A stretch of DNA of 10,669 nucleotides from Planctomycetaceae bacterium. Lineage in GTDB: Bacteria; Planctomycetota; Planctomycetia; Pirellulales; UBA1268. The position numbers and the translations under genes are program-made. The stretch is from the NCBI GenBank assembly GCA_018694455.1, contig JABHNP010000291.1, positions 1 through 10,669 of the forward strand, written 5' to 3'. The notes beneath the pieces were generated by a model. That model did not search any database. It was given only the letters and a program-made list of their open reading frames with translations, and was not told the DNA's origin. The first letter of the stretch is position 1. The number at the start of each line of letters is the position of its first letter. Shown piece by piece: positions 1 through 7,441 of the stretch.

Positions 1-3000
1 CTTGCAAAAGCGTATTGCAATGGATTGGCAGGATTACCTTCCCAGAAATACGAACCCTGCGTATTGCCGACAAATGCACTTCCAACAGCACTGCCAATGT
101 AATTGCCCTGTATGGTGATATCTGTCACGCCGGCACTCGATATAATATTTTCAGCGAAGCGAATGCCGTTGCGTCCGTTACTGAATATGGCATTACTGTT
201 TGAGCCTGCAGTCGTGCTCGAACCAATCACAATAGTGAATGGATTCGGAGTACCGTCCAAGGTTCCAATAAAAATACCGTCATAGATATTACTGGCGATG
301 TCTGAATTGACAACACGTGTTGCTCCAGATTCAAGCATCGCACCCCAGAAATTATTTTCAACTGCTGTTCGTGATGGAGTCCCAAACGTGACATTTGCCG
401 CTGCATTCGTCAAGATAGCAGCCTGATTGAGTGTCACCTGACGGGTTGATTTATTAACAGCAACAATAACCGTTCCGGCTAAGAATTCACTTCCTGTCAC
501 AGACTGCCCGACAAAGACATCATCGATGTCAATCGCATTGCCTTGCAGATCCAACGCTGGTACGGTCAGAGTGAACAAGTTCAATATTGTTGGAGCGACA
601 AAGTCACTAATCTCCGATACCCCAATTGAATTGAAGGTCGACGCACCTGCGTCTTCCGCCGGGTTATCACTCCGACCAAGCACACCGACAAGATTTGCAG
701 CACTCGAACTACCGACAGTGGTGCCAACGATCTGTACATTTTGAGCCAGATCATCGAGCAGCACGCCAGCACCGTCAAGGAAGTTTGTGACCGGTTCTGG
801 CGACGTTGGTGATGCATCAAGCGCACTATTTGTTGGAATGTTTGCTGACGTAATTGACCCACCGACAATCGATACCGGGCCATCTTGTCCGCTTGTTCCA
901 GTAACCCGAACACCATAGCGAACTGCCTGCGATGCACTGTTTGAATTCTGGCCAATGGTGAGGTTATCAAGAAGCACATTACTTGCTCCGTCCACAACTA
1001 CAGCAGCACCCTGCTCAAAGCCGCCAAAGCGAAGTGAACTGACAGTACTCGGCAGGGGCCGGAATATGTCGGTCACATCACCAGAAGCCTCTTCACCAAG
1101 AACGAGCCCGTTCACTTCATCAGCTCTCGTGACAAATGTACTTTCCGACGATGTTGTGATTCGTGAACCGTCAATTACGAGCACCTGACTCGTTGTAGAC
1201 GCATCAAGCGTGAACCGCTGTGAAGCATCAATCACAATCGGTTTTTCGATGACTGGCAGTTCCTGTTGGAGGGCAATTGTGCCTGTGTTTCCGGTTACGC
1301 TTCCCAGCACGTTGCCGAATCGCAATTCCTGCAGAATACTCTGACCAACAAGATCCTGAGCTTCATTCGCCTGGGCCAGCGTCAGCATCTTGCCAAGTGA
1401 ACCAGCAGTATCATTTGTCGCACCTGCAGTACTGACTACTAAGGTTGTCACATCGCGAGGATCATATGAACCAATCTCACTTTTAATATTTGCAGAGTCA
1501 TCTTCAATCGTAAGATCAACAAGGCCAAGCCCGTCGTACACCACGTCAAACGTTTGACCAGACCTTGAAGTACGATAGAAACCCTCCATTATAACAACAG
1601 TTGCCTCTTCAACCGTTGGGCTGCCTGGCACTTCGATATTGTCGTATCTCGTAAGCACCCACGCATCAGTAGAGGTTGTGACTTCATAGACACCATTGAC
1701 GACTGAACTTGGAGCTGTGCTATTTCCAGCACCATCAGGTTCCGCACCAAACTGAACAAGAATAAGATCGCCATCTGCGACTGGAGTATCGTTAATACGC
1801 AATGGAATACCTGCACCGAGTGGTGTCCCGTTGATTGTTCCAGCACCGTCAAACACGCCATCGAGGATAAACTCCGTTGCAAATCGCACAGCAACCTCAG
1901 TTGAAGAACGAGCAATCCCTGGCGTCACACGAAGGGGTGTTGTATTGAGAACGTTGGCGTACGCGTTAACGCGGAACGTATCGCCACGTAGCTCACCGTC
2001 CGTAACATAAACACGTGTTCCGACGGGCAACTCACTCGTTGTCTCGGCGAGACCAAACCGGCGAAGCTGCCATGGCGTGGAAGCATTCCCCAGATTCATG
2101 ATCTGGTAGACACCATTCTCTTCCGCAAGCGTCTGATTTGACAGCAGGACAAGATCACGGAAACGCAATGGATTTGTTGTGGCATCGAGCCCGCCAAATG
2201 ATGCCAGAGGCACAGCACCATTGATACTGCCAGGTGCATTTGCCGTGATGGTTGAAGGAGTAATACCCGGAGTATTTTGTGCGTAATCACCGATCAAATT
2301 AGCTGTTGCGGCAGCTCGAACCTGCAACTGCCCCTGCCCTGCCACTGCAGAGTCAAGCACTGTGACCGGAGACTGCGTTGTGCGAACTTGCACGCTTCCG
2401 GCTGCCTGCATATTTGTGGCGTTACCTTGTAAAAGGTCTGCAGCAACACCCATCACCAGGTCGTCACTGGTGACCGCAATGGCATCTATACTGCCTTGAG
2501 GTGCTGTTGCAAAAAGAACTGCCGTTTCACGCAATTCAAGAGAAAGGGCGGCGATGTCATCACTTGAATCAAGAGGTGTCCCATTGTCATTATCTACGCC
2601 TAATGCTGACACGCTCACTGTACCACCAGCCGAACCTATGCGGAACTGACTGTCTCTATCTGAATCGACTGTTACTGTTCGGGCAGTATTCGCCGCACCA
2701 TTGACAGTTGAAGCAACAGATACATCGACAAACGAAGCTGAAGTATTGATATCGACATCACCCTCAGCGAAGACCTGAACATCATATCCCGATATTGCTC
2801 CGGTGCTTAGCACCGAACCTGTTGTTCCTTGTTGATCGATGACAACCCTATTTACAGCTCGAACACCTTGTCCTAATGACACACTACCGTTGCTTGCTTC
2901 CACTGAAACGTCTGTGCTAAAGCCATCAAAAGGCCGATCAATCACTTGAAGCAGACCAGTCAAGGCAACTCCGGTACCCGCGAGACTTATCTGCCCATTG

Positions 3001-5285
3001 GTCGTCGCCAATTCTGCAGCGCCCGTGATTACACCAGAAGAGGTGAGTGACAAATCACTGCTGGATTGAATCGATGCTGTCAGACTAAGATCTCCACCAG
3101 CACTAATCGCAACGGGCCCTCCAGAACTAAGGTCTGTATTCAGAACAAGTGCATCTGTCTCTCGGACTGTGACCGCAAACGGAAACGGCCCGACGATTGG
3201 ATCATCATTGTCTGGACCAGCCTCAACGAACGGAGGATTCTGAGACACATAGCTTCCGGCTGAAATCTGCATCGATGTCACAGTTGTATCGAGATCGACA
3301 ACATGCACAACCGAATTAGCTGCTTCTGCCGGAGACATGCTCGAAAGAGTAACCTCAACGTTGGTAGCCACGAGGCTCCCAGTAGAAATACCTGCGGAGT
3401 TCTTAGTGGTAAAAGAAAATGGCGTCTCTGCTACTGCTGTCTCAAAGAAATACGCTTGATTCGTCACCGCGACAGGACCTTCAAAAATAATGTCTGATGA
3501 ATTCACTGTCGCTAACATATTCCCAGCCGACCCACCACCAACTCCAGACAAACTACTGCTGCCTGCGATGTACAGTCGACCGCGATCACGCATGTCGCTA
3601 CTTAAGTCATTTGCGATATTGAACGAAAATTCATTTGCTTGCATTGGTGCCGTTGCTTCAAAGCTTTCAGCCAAAGTAGCGTCTACGCTTGGATTAAAAA
3701 ACTGTACACTCGTCGCAACGGCGGGCAACGAAACGGGGCGTGTTAAATCAACCCTGCCAGTCACGGTATTGACTGCAGCAACAAAGGTGTTGAGTGGAAT
3801 AAATAAATCTGTTTCAATCGCTCCTTGATTCCCTACTACTGCCCCCGGCTGGATATCAAAGTTACTAGCAGTTGGATCAAGGAAAATAGTTGAAGATTCA
3901 ACAACGGGATCCACAGGTGTTGTTGTAAAAGTCGGACTCGACGTTGGATTGAAAAATCGAAACTGACGACCAATTCCAGCTGATACAACCTGCGAAAGCG
4001 TGATGTCCCCGGTAACTGCATCTACTGCAATTACGTTTGTTCCCTGGGGTACAAGTCTTCCTGACTCACCTCGCCCAAAGACTTCGGCCCCAACATCAAC
4101 AAGCGCCGCATCCGCCGGACCAATATTGACAACGCTAGAAGAAAAAACATCTGCCGTGATGTTCGACTCAATGTCAGCTGCGTTTAAAAACCTGGATTGC
4201 AAAACGGAAAATCCTGCATCGGCAACAACAGGTGCGTTCACAATAATATTCGGTGCTCGTAAGTCGACCAATCCATCGACTGCGGTGCCTCGGTTCGGTG
4301 AATTAATTGGGCTATTAATTGTGACAGTCGAGTCTGGAGCCGGAAGGTCTACTGAAAACCCAACGTCAAGAGAATCACCGGGCGCAACAGTCACAAAAGT
4401 CGTATCTTCAGCAAGAACCGGCGATGCGTAACTGAAACTGAAATTAGTACCGACGATGACATCCTCATACGTCCCGCCACCGGTCGCTCGAAGCTGAAGG
4501 ATTACGAAACCAGAAGCAAGATCTACTGTTCCGGTAACATTCATATCCGCAATGTCACTGCTGCCAAAACTAAGCGTTATCTCGGTAGTTGCATCAGCCC
4601 CGGCATCATCTCTAAAAACGAGAGGCCATGTTCCGTTAATACCAAAATCCTGCTGGTCAAAGAGAAACTGAGTGTCAAGCAGAACTCCATCACCTCCAGT
4701 AGCGCCAGTTGTGGCATCTTGTGCTGTGACAGAAATAAACGAACGGCCAAAGTTCACCGAACCTCCGAGAGTTCCGGGATTTACGGCCCATGTTGGATCA
4801 GCTTGCATTCCTGCTGGAAGAGTGCCAGCCCCACCACCAATTAATTCAGCTGTTGGCAAAACGGTATTAGGATTCGACCCTAGGACGCCAGTATCTGTAT
4901 GAGTGTTCGGAACACCAAGAGAGACAAACAAATCTTGATAATTATTGGTACCACCAGCTAAACTATTATTATTATCAAAGGCAAACTGCGTTCGTGCAGA
5001 AAACTCTGGATTATCTGCGAACTCAAGGCTCGGAACTACCTCGCCACCTGGGGCAAACATAGATTGACGCAAATAAAGATCGTCACCACTCTCGTCCAGA
5101 ACAATGGAAAAAAATCCGGGCGTATCGCCCCCTTCTTCACTTGAGAAAGAATTGGCAGTGAGCGCAATCCGTTGCTCTAAAGGTTCAATGTTTGTGAGAG
5201 ATCCTGCCCGTGGACGAGATTTCAGACTTCGTCTGCTTTTGACGTTTTCGTTGATTCTTCGAAACAGATTGTGCATCAATCCCAT
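1..5285 (-). CDS. Giant secreted repeat/beta-helix surface protein with LEPR-like N-terminus (C-terminus beyond window)
   Basis: One reading frame runs open from the ATG at 5285 to the window edge (1761 codons plus two bases) with no stop or frameshift, so this is the N-terminal part of a longer gene. An in-frame TAG about 50 bases upstream and an AAGGA ribosome binding site 7 bases before it favour this ATG over the one at 5276. The N-terminus is basic (RR, K, RR, RPR) and has EPLEQRIALTA at residues 34-44, a variant of the planctomycete LEPR-XLL motif. There is no classical hydrophobic signal peptide. The rest is rich in Ser, Thr, Gly, Asn, Val and Asp and low in Cys and Lys. Residues about 395-535 hold two 'GT-x-V-AV-x-TG-x-x-x-L' modules. 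About 660-1030 is repetitive and hemagglutinin-like (for example DLSLTASIQSSSDLSLTSSG). About 1040-1251 holds two 'NGVY...W-L-R' modules. About 1340-1761 resembles a pectate-lyase-like right-handed beta-helix (DGASNVLLDNLTIG, ITIQGNYIG). The likely role is a cell-surface or extracellular adhesin or scaffold; no enzymatic residues are evident. Confidence 0.88.
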   Translation of the reverse strand, partial: MGLMHNLFRRINENVKSRRSLKSRPRAGSLTNIEPLEQRIALTANSFSSEEGGDTPGFFSIVLDESGDDLYLRQSMFAPGGEVVPSLEFADNPEFSARTQFAFDNNNSLAGGTNNYQDLFVSLGVPNTHTDTGVLGSNPNTVLPTAELIGGGAGTLPAGMQADPTWAVNPGTLGGSVNFGRSFISVTAQDATTGATGGDGVLLDTQFLFDQQDFGINGTWPLVFRDDAGADATTEITLSFGSSDIADMNVTGTVDLASGFVILQLRATGGGTYEDVIVGTNFSFSYASPVLAEDTTFVTVAPGDSLDVGFSVDLPAPDSTVTINSPINSPNRGTAVDGLVDLRAPNIIVNAPVVADAGFSVLQSRFLNAADIESNITADVFSSSVVNIGPADAALVDVGAEVFGRGESGRLVPQGTNVIAVDAVTGDITLSQVVSAGIGRQFRFFNPTSSPTFTTTPVDPVVESSTIFLDPTASNFDIQPGAVVGNQGAIETDLFIPLNTFVAAVNTVTGRVDLTRPVSLPAVATSVQFFNPSVDATLAESFEATAPMQANEFSFNIANDLSSDMRDRGRLYIAGSSSLSGVGGGSAGNMLATVNSSDIIFEGPVAVTNQAYFFETAVAETPFSFTTKNSAGISTGSLVATNVEVTLSSMSPAEAANSVVHVVDLDTTVTSMQISAGSYVSQNPPFVEAGPDNDDPIVGPFPFAVTVRETDALVLNTDLSSGGPVAISAGGDLSLTASIQSSSDLSLTSSGVITGAAELATTNGQISLAGTGVALTGLLQVIDRPFDGFSTDVSVEASNGSVSLGQGVRAVNRVVIDQQGTTGSVLSTGAISGYDVQVFAEGDVDINTSASFVDVSVASTVNGAANTARTVTVDSDRDSQFRIGSAGGTVSVSALGVDNDNGTPLDSSDDIAALSLELRETAVLFATAPQGSIDAIAVTSDDLVMGVAADLLQGNATNMQAAGSVQVRTTQSPVTVLDSAVAGQGQLQVRAAATANLIGDYAQNTPGITPSTITANAPGSINGAVPLASFGGLDATTNPLRFRDLVLLSNQTLAEENGVYQIMNLGNASTPWQLRRFGLAETTSELPVGTRVYVTDGELRGDTFRVNAYANVLNTTPLRVTPGIARSSTEVAVRFATEFILDGVFDGAGTINGTPLGAGIPLRINDTPVADGDLILVQFGAEPDGAGNSTAPSSVVNGVYEVTTSTDAWVLTRYDNIEVPGSPTVEEATVVIMEGFYRTSRSGQTFDVVYDGLGLVDLTIEDDSANIKSEIGSYDPRDVTTLVVSTAGATNDTAGSLGKMLTLAQANEAQDLVGQSILQELRFGNVLGSVTGNTGTIALQQELPVIEKPIVIDASQRFTLDASTTSQVLVIDGSRITTSSESTFVTRADEVNGLVLGEEASGDVTDIFRPLPSTVSSLRFGGFEQGAAVVVDGASNVLLDNLTIGQNSNSASQAVRYGVRVTGTSGQDGPVSIVGGSITSANIPTNSALDASPTSPEPVTNFLDGAGVLLDDLAQNVQIVGTTVGSSSAANLVGVLGRSDNPAEDAGASTFNSIGVSEISDFVAPTILNLFTLTVPALDLQGNAIDIDDVFVGQSVTGSEFLAGTVIVAVNKSTRQVTLNQAAILTNAAANVTFGTPSRTAVENNFWGAMLESGATRVVNSDIASNIYDGIFIGTLDGTPNPFTIVIGSSTTAGSNSNAIFSNGRNGIRFAENIISSAGVTDITIQGNYIGSAVGSAFVGNTQGSYFWEGNPANPLQYAFA
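370..513 (-). repeat. Third copy of 'aGT-x-V-AV' beta module in the giant protein
   Basis: Around residues 1591-1639 the protein reads VGQSVTGSEFLAGTVIVAVN, then TRQVTLNQAA and, at the end, FGTPS. This matches the pattern 'G-x-x-V-x-G...aGT-x-V-x-x-V-x-x-x-T-x-x-V-T-L' known from phage tail-fibre and large surface proteins, and is alignable with the two copies near residues 395-535. It sits inside the beta-helix region, so it is probably an inserted small beta unit. The repeat is visible at protein level only; the DNA copies have diverged. Confidence 0.6.
1535..2167 (-). repeat. Two tandem diverged 'NGVY...W-L-R' modules
   Basis: Copy A (about 1966-2167, residues 1040-1107) carries RDLVLLSNQT, ENGVYQIMNLG, PWQLRRF, then VGTRVYVTDGELRGDTF. 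Copy B (about 1535-1806, residues 1160-1251) carries GDLILVQFGAE, VNGVYEVTTS, AWVLTRYDN, then EATVVIMEGFYRTSRSGQTF. Both follow one order: a 'D-L-x-L-V' strand, 'NGVY-x-V', 'W-x-L-x-R', an acidic turn, 'V-x-V-x-x-G' and a closing 'G-x-T-F'. The same order appears in phage tail and large surface proteins ('ENGIYTVT...PWVLTRA.D...G..VFV..G'). The function of the module is unknown; it is probably a compact beta structural unit. Confidence 0.6.
3681..4101 (-). repeat. First and second copies of the 'GT-x-V-AV...FFNP' module
   Basis: Copy 1 (about 3939-4101) reads VDVGAEVFG, then PQGTNVIAVDAVTGDITLSQ and FRFFNPTSS. Copy 2 (about 3681-3830) reads LNTFVAAVNTVTGRVDLTRP and VQFFNPSVD. The two share AV-x-x-VTG-x-(I/V)-x-L and a terminal FFNP, so they arose by duplication. 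They lie about 90 residues apart (start to start), giving a regular spacing. A third, more distant copy lies at 370-513. Confidence 0.65.
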
Positions 5286-5292
5286 ATCAATG

Positions 5293-5297
5293 TCCTT
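5293..5297 (-). promoter_or_regulatory. Ribosome binding site of the giant protein gene
   Basis: AAGGA on the minus strand, 7 bases before the ATG at 5285. It decides the start: the second in-frame ATG at 5276 has no such sequence at the right distance. Confidence 0.6.
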
Positions 5298-5314
5298 GTT
5301 AACACTTTGCTCAA

Positions 5315-5326
5315 GCAGGCCCCTGC
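5315..5326. promoter_or_regulatory. Inverted repeat GCAGG-CC-CCTGC upstream of the giant gene
   Basis: Perfect 5-base arms separated by two bases, about 30 bases before the start codon at 5285. It could be an operator or form a small stem in the leader. No T-run follows on either strand, so it is not an intrinsic terminator. It may also be chance. Confidence 0.3.
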
Positions 5327-5364
5327 AGCATGACTACCCGATAACGACGAGGTTGACTTGGTGT

Positions 5365-5377
5365 TACACACAGTTGT
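5365..5377 (+). repeat. Direct repeat TACACACAGTTGT, copy 1
   Basis: Identical to the 13 bases at 5646-5658. In this copy the following base extends it so that CACA-GT-TGTG (5369-5378) is a perfect inverted repeat, a shape typical of a dimeric regulator's site. It lies about 80 bases upstream of the giant gene's start codon. Confidence 0.45.
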
Positions 5378-5645
5378 GCCAGTTCTCGTATCTTGCCGGG
5401 CGAACGCTGATCTTGAGAGCAAAAGCGATGTATTTAATAGACTCCTCCGAATATTACGGACGTGCAAGGAATTGGTTCGCTGAAAAACGTAACTTCGTAA
5501 AAATCCGCATATTTCCCCATCAAAAAAGTCGCTTTCAGGCGCACTATCTCCACACAACTAAGAAATCGGCGTTCAGAGTGCAAGCAAAAGACACTTGATC
5601 AAAATGGTATCGCAACCCAATCTCGCAGCGTTTTCGCCATAACAC

Positions 5646-5658
5646 TACACACAGTTGT
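5646..5658 (+). repeat. Direct repeat TACACACAGTTGT, copy 2
   Basis: Second exact copy, 281 bases from the first and about 285 bases upstream of the protease start. Both are followed by similar bases (GTGCC and ATGCC). Two copies within one divergent promoter region suggest a shared regulator binding site, which is inference. Confidence 0.45.
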
Positions 5659-5675
5659 ATGCCGTTTTTTTTTGC

Positions 5676-5691
5676 TAACCGTTACAGGTTA
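5676..5691. promoter_or_regulatory. Inverted repeat TAACC-6-GGTTA next to a T-run
   Basis: Perfect 5-base arms around the spacer GTTACA, just after nine T residues (5665-5673) on the plus strand. The T-run precedes the stem on the plus strand, and on the minus strand an A-run follows it, so it does not have the order of an intrinsic terminator in either direction. A protein binding site is the more likely reading. Confidence 0.3.
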
Positions 5692-5941
5692 TCGCAAGCA
5701 GAAGTGTGTTAGCTGACGTAGCATTCTCGTTCCACCGATGCGGAGGCAAAGAATTCCCTATTTCCTTCACAAGATCTCATGGTCAGTTGAAATGGGAAGT
5801 TTGGCTCGTCTGTTCTCAGACAAAGGGATTTGTGCGGAACAGTACACTTCGATGAACCGATCAACATCAAAGAAGTGATGTTTGAAAAGACCCATTACTT
5901 CTTTCCAACAGTGTCCTTATAAATGACTGGGAACTATCTAC

Positions 5942-7441
5942 ATGCCACGTCGTCGGAACCATGTGTTCTCCCTTGAAACACTTGAGCGCCGTGATTGCCC
6001 GGCAGGTTTTACCCTTACACCGCTCAATCAGATCGTATCAGAAGGCAATTCAGCGGACTTTGAACTGACGCTCGATGCTGTTTCTCAGGTTCCCGAGTCC
6101 GTCATTGTCACAAGCAAATCCGGCACCGCGATTATCGGCAGTGACTTCATGCAGAGAACTGAGAGAATTACATTTTTCCCGGGTGAGACGACTAAGAACT
6201 TCTCAGTCCAAACGCTTCGTGACCCTGTGGAGTCGATTGAAGGAGCTGAAAATTTTTCTGTTATTGTAAAACCACTCGGTGGAACACCGACCGAGATAAG
6301 TTCTTTCGTCGTTATTAATGATTATGTTCCTCCACTTAATTTTCAAATCGACTTTGTATTTAATGCCGATGTTCCGGAAAGCCTTGTCACCGCCTCCGGA
6401 TTGGCTGCAAATCTGTGGCAATCGGTAATAACCGAGAATCTTCCTGAAGTGACTAGTGGAATTTTTGGAACCATTGATGACATTCAGATCAATGTCCAAC
6501 TCGGGCTCCTATCCGGTGACTCCGATGGCGATGGAAACACCCTTGCACAGGGCCAGCCCCTTCTTTTTCGAACCGATTCCACTGGCCTCCCGTACCTTGC
6601 TCAGATTGGTGTAGACGAAGCGGATATCTCAAACCCTGCGCTATCAACCATCATGGCCCATGAGATTGGCCATTGCCTTGGGTTCCCCACTTCGCGTGGC
6701 TGGGAAAATAATGTTATCCCGCTTGGTAGCGATGCGCCGACTAATTTCACTGGCCCCAAAGCTGTAGAGCAATACAACCTTCTGTTTGGTACGGCCGCTG
6801 TTGCTGCCGGGGTTCCCATCGAGCAGGATGGTGGCGATGGGACAGCATTTGCTCATTGGGATGACGCAACATTCGGCAATGAACTGATGACTGGAACACT
6901 GGATTTCACAAGTACAAATCCACTCAGTGTGATCACAGTCGGTGCCTTTGACGACATGGGCTACGGTGTGAATTATGATGCGGCACAGCCCTACTCCCCG
7001 CCAACAACGACCGTCACAACGATCGGGGCTGGCATTTCAAATGCACTTGGAAGAGGTATATCTAATGCGGTAGCAACAATACCCGCAGTAATACCACCAA
7101 CAACAATAACACAAACAACTATCTCAACATCAAAACGAGTACTGCCAGCTCGCATCACATTTCCAGATCGGCCATCGATTATCTTGTCTGAGAATAATGC
7201 CTCCAGACAGATGGTACGGTCGGCACTTGAAATTAATTCTGGACTGCATGAGGGCGTTATAGCTTTCAGCCTGCACCATCTCTCGACAAAGCAGCGATCA
7301 ATTCTCGCTGCATGGGCTTCGATTGGGCAAGAGACCCAATCTTTTACTTCATCAAGTATGACGTCTGCTGGACATGGGCCAAGGCCGGGCTTCTTTGCGA
7401 ATGAAATATTTCATATAGATGTTCATGGCAATCTTCTTTAA
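5942..7441 (+). CDS. Secreted-type Calx-beta / leishmanolysin-like (M8) zinc metalloprotease
   Basis: This 499-residue protein is probably an exported metallopeptidase. Residues 1-22 are basic and carry ETLERRDCPAG, an LEPR-like planctomycete N-terminus with no hydrophobic signal helix. Residues about 24-128 look like a Calx-beta domain (VSEGNSADFELTL, SGTAIIGSDF, EGAENFSVIV). The catalytic region, about 130-348, has HEIGHCLGF with H240, E241 and H244, a third likely zinc ligand at H305 (AHWDD) and a Met-turn at M316 (ELMTG). It closes with LSVITVGAFDDMGYGVNY. The long gap between the second and third histidines (61 residues) and the 11 residues from H305 to M316 are typical of the leishmanolysin family rather than of short HExxHxxGxxH metzincins. 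A DSDGDGN stretch at 193-199 may bind calcium. A Thr-rich linker (about 354-398) leads to an unrecognised C-terminal region. The ribosome binding site is weak (GGGAA, 8 bases before ATG). Substrate unknown. Confidence 0.87.
   Translation: MPRRRNHVFSLETLERRDCPAGFTLTPLNQIVSEGNSADFELTLDAVSQVPESVIVTSKSGTAIIGSDFMQRTERITFFPGETTKNFSVQTLRDPVESIEGAENFSVIVKPLGGTPTEISSFVVINDYVPPLNFQIDFVFNADVPESLVTASGLAANLWQSVITENLPEVTSGIFGTIDDIQINVQLGLLSGDSDGDGNTLAQGQPLLFRTDSTGLPYLAQIGVDEADISNPALSTIMAHEIGHCLGFPTSRGWENNVIPLGSDAPTNFTGPKAVEQYNLLFGTAAVAAGVPIEQDGGDGTAFAHWDDATFGNELMTGTLDFTSTNPLSVITVGAFDDMGYGVNYDAAQPYSPPTTTVTTIGAGISNALGRGISNAVATIPAVIPPTTITQTTISTSKRVLPARITFPDRPSIILSENNASRQMVRSALEINSGLHEGVIAFSLHHLSTKQRSILAAWASIGQETQSFTSSSMTSAGHGPRPGFFANEIFHIDVHGNLL

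Larger units (their letters stand above)
5286..5941. other. Divergent intergenic region, no convincing gene
   Basis: These 656 bases separate the two outward-facing LEPR-like genes and must contain both promoters. I could not identify a good -35/-10 pair on either strand; CTTATAAAT near 5917-5925 on the plus strand could be a -10 element for the protease gene but lacks a clear partner. The region holds two copies of a 13-base direct repeat, two short inverted repeats and a 9-base T-run. Reading frames here have neither a ribosome binding site nor a recognisable protein pattern. Confidence 0.55.

Noticed and set aside
581..997. Minus-strand frame of 138 codons inside the giant gene
   Set aside because: It is another frame of the same strand as the giant gene, and its Arg/Gln/Leu-rich product is typical of out-of-frame translation.
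4000..4431. Plus-strand frame of 143 codons antisense to the giant gene
   Set aside because: A by-product of the Ser/Thr/Gly/Ala-rich sense codons; the sense frame is continuous and has clear protein repeats.
5276..5557. Minus-strand 93-codon frame upstream of the giant gene
   Set aside because: It overlaps the real start in another frame, has no good ribosome binding site and looks like random translation.
5104..5598. Plus-strand reading frame of 164 codons across the start of the giant gene
   Set aside because: It lies half antisense to a well-supported coding region, has no ribosome binding site and its protein has no domain-like pattern.
5665..5691. T-run and stem as an intrinsic terminator
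   Set aside because: The T-run lies before the stem on the plus strand, and an A-run follows it on the minus strand, so neither direction has the stem-then-T order.
5738..5878. Possible 46-residue plus-strand small gene followed by a 14-residue frame overlapping at TGATG
   Set aside because: No Shine-Dalgarno sequence precedes the ATG and the product has no recognisable features. Short frames like this are expected by chance in 650 bases.
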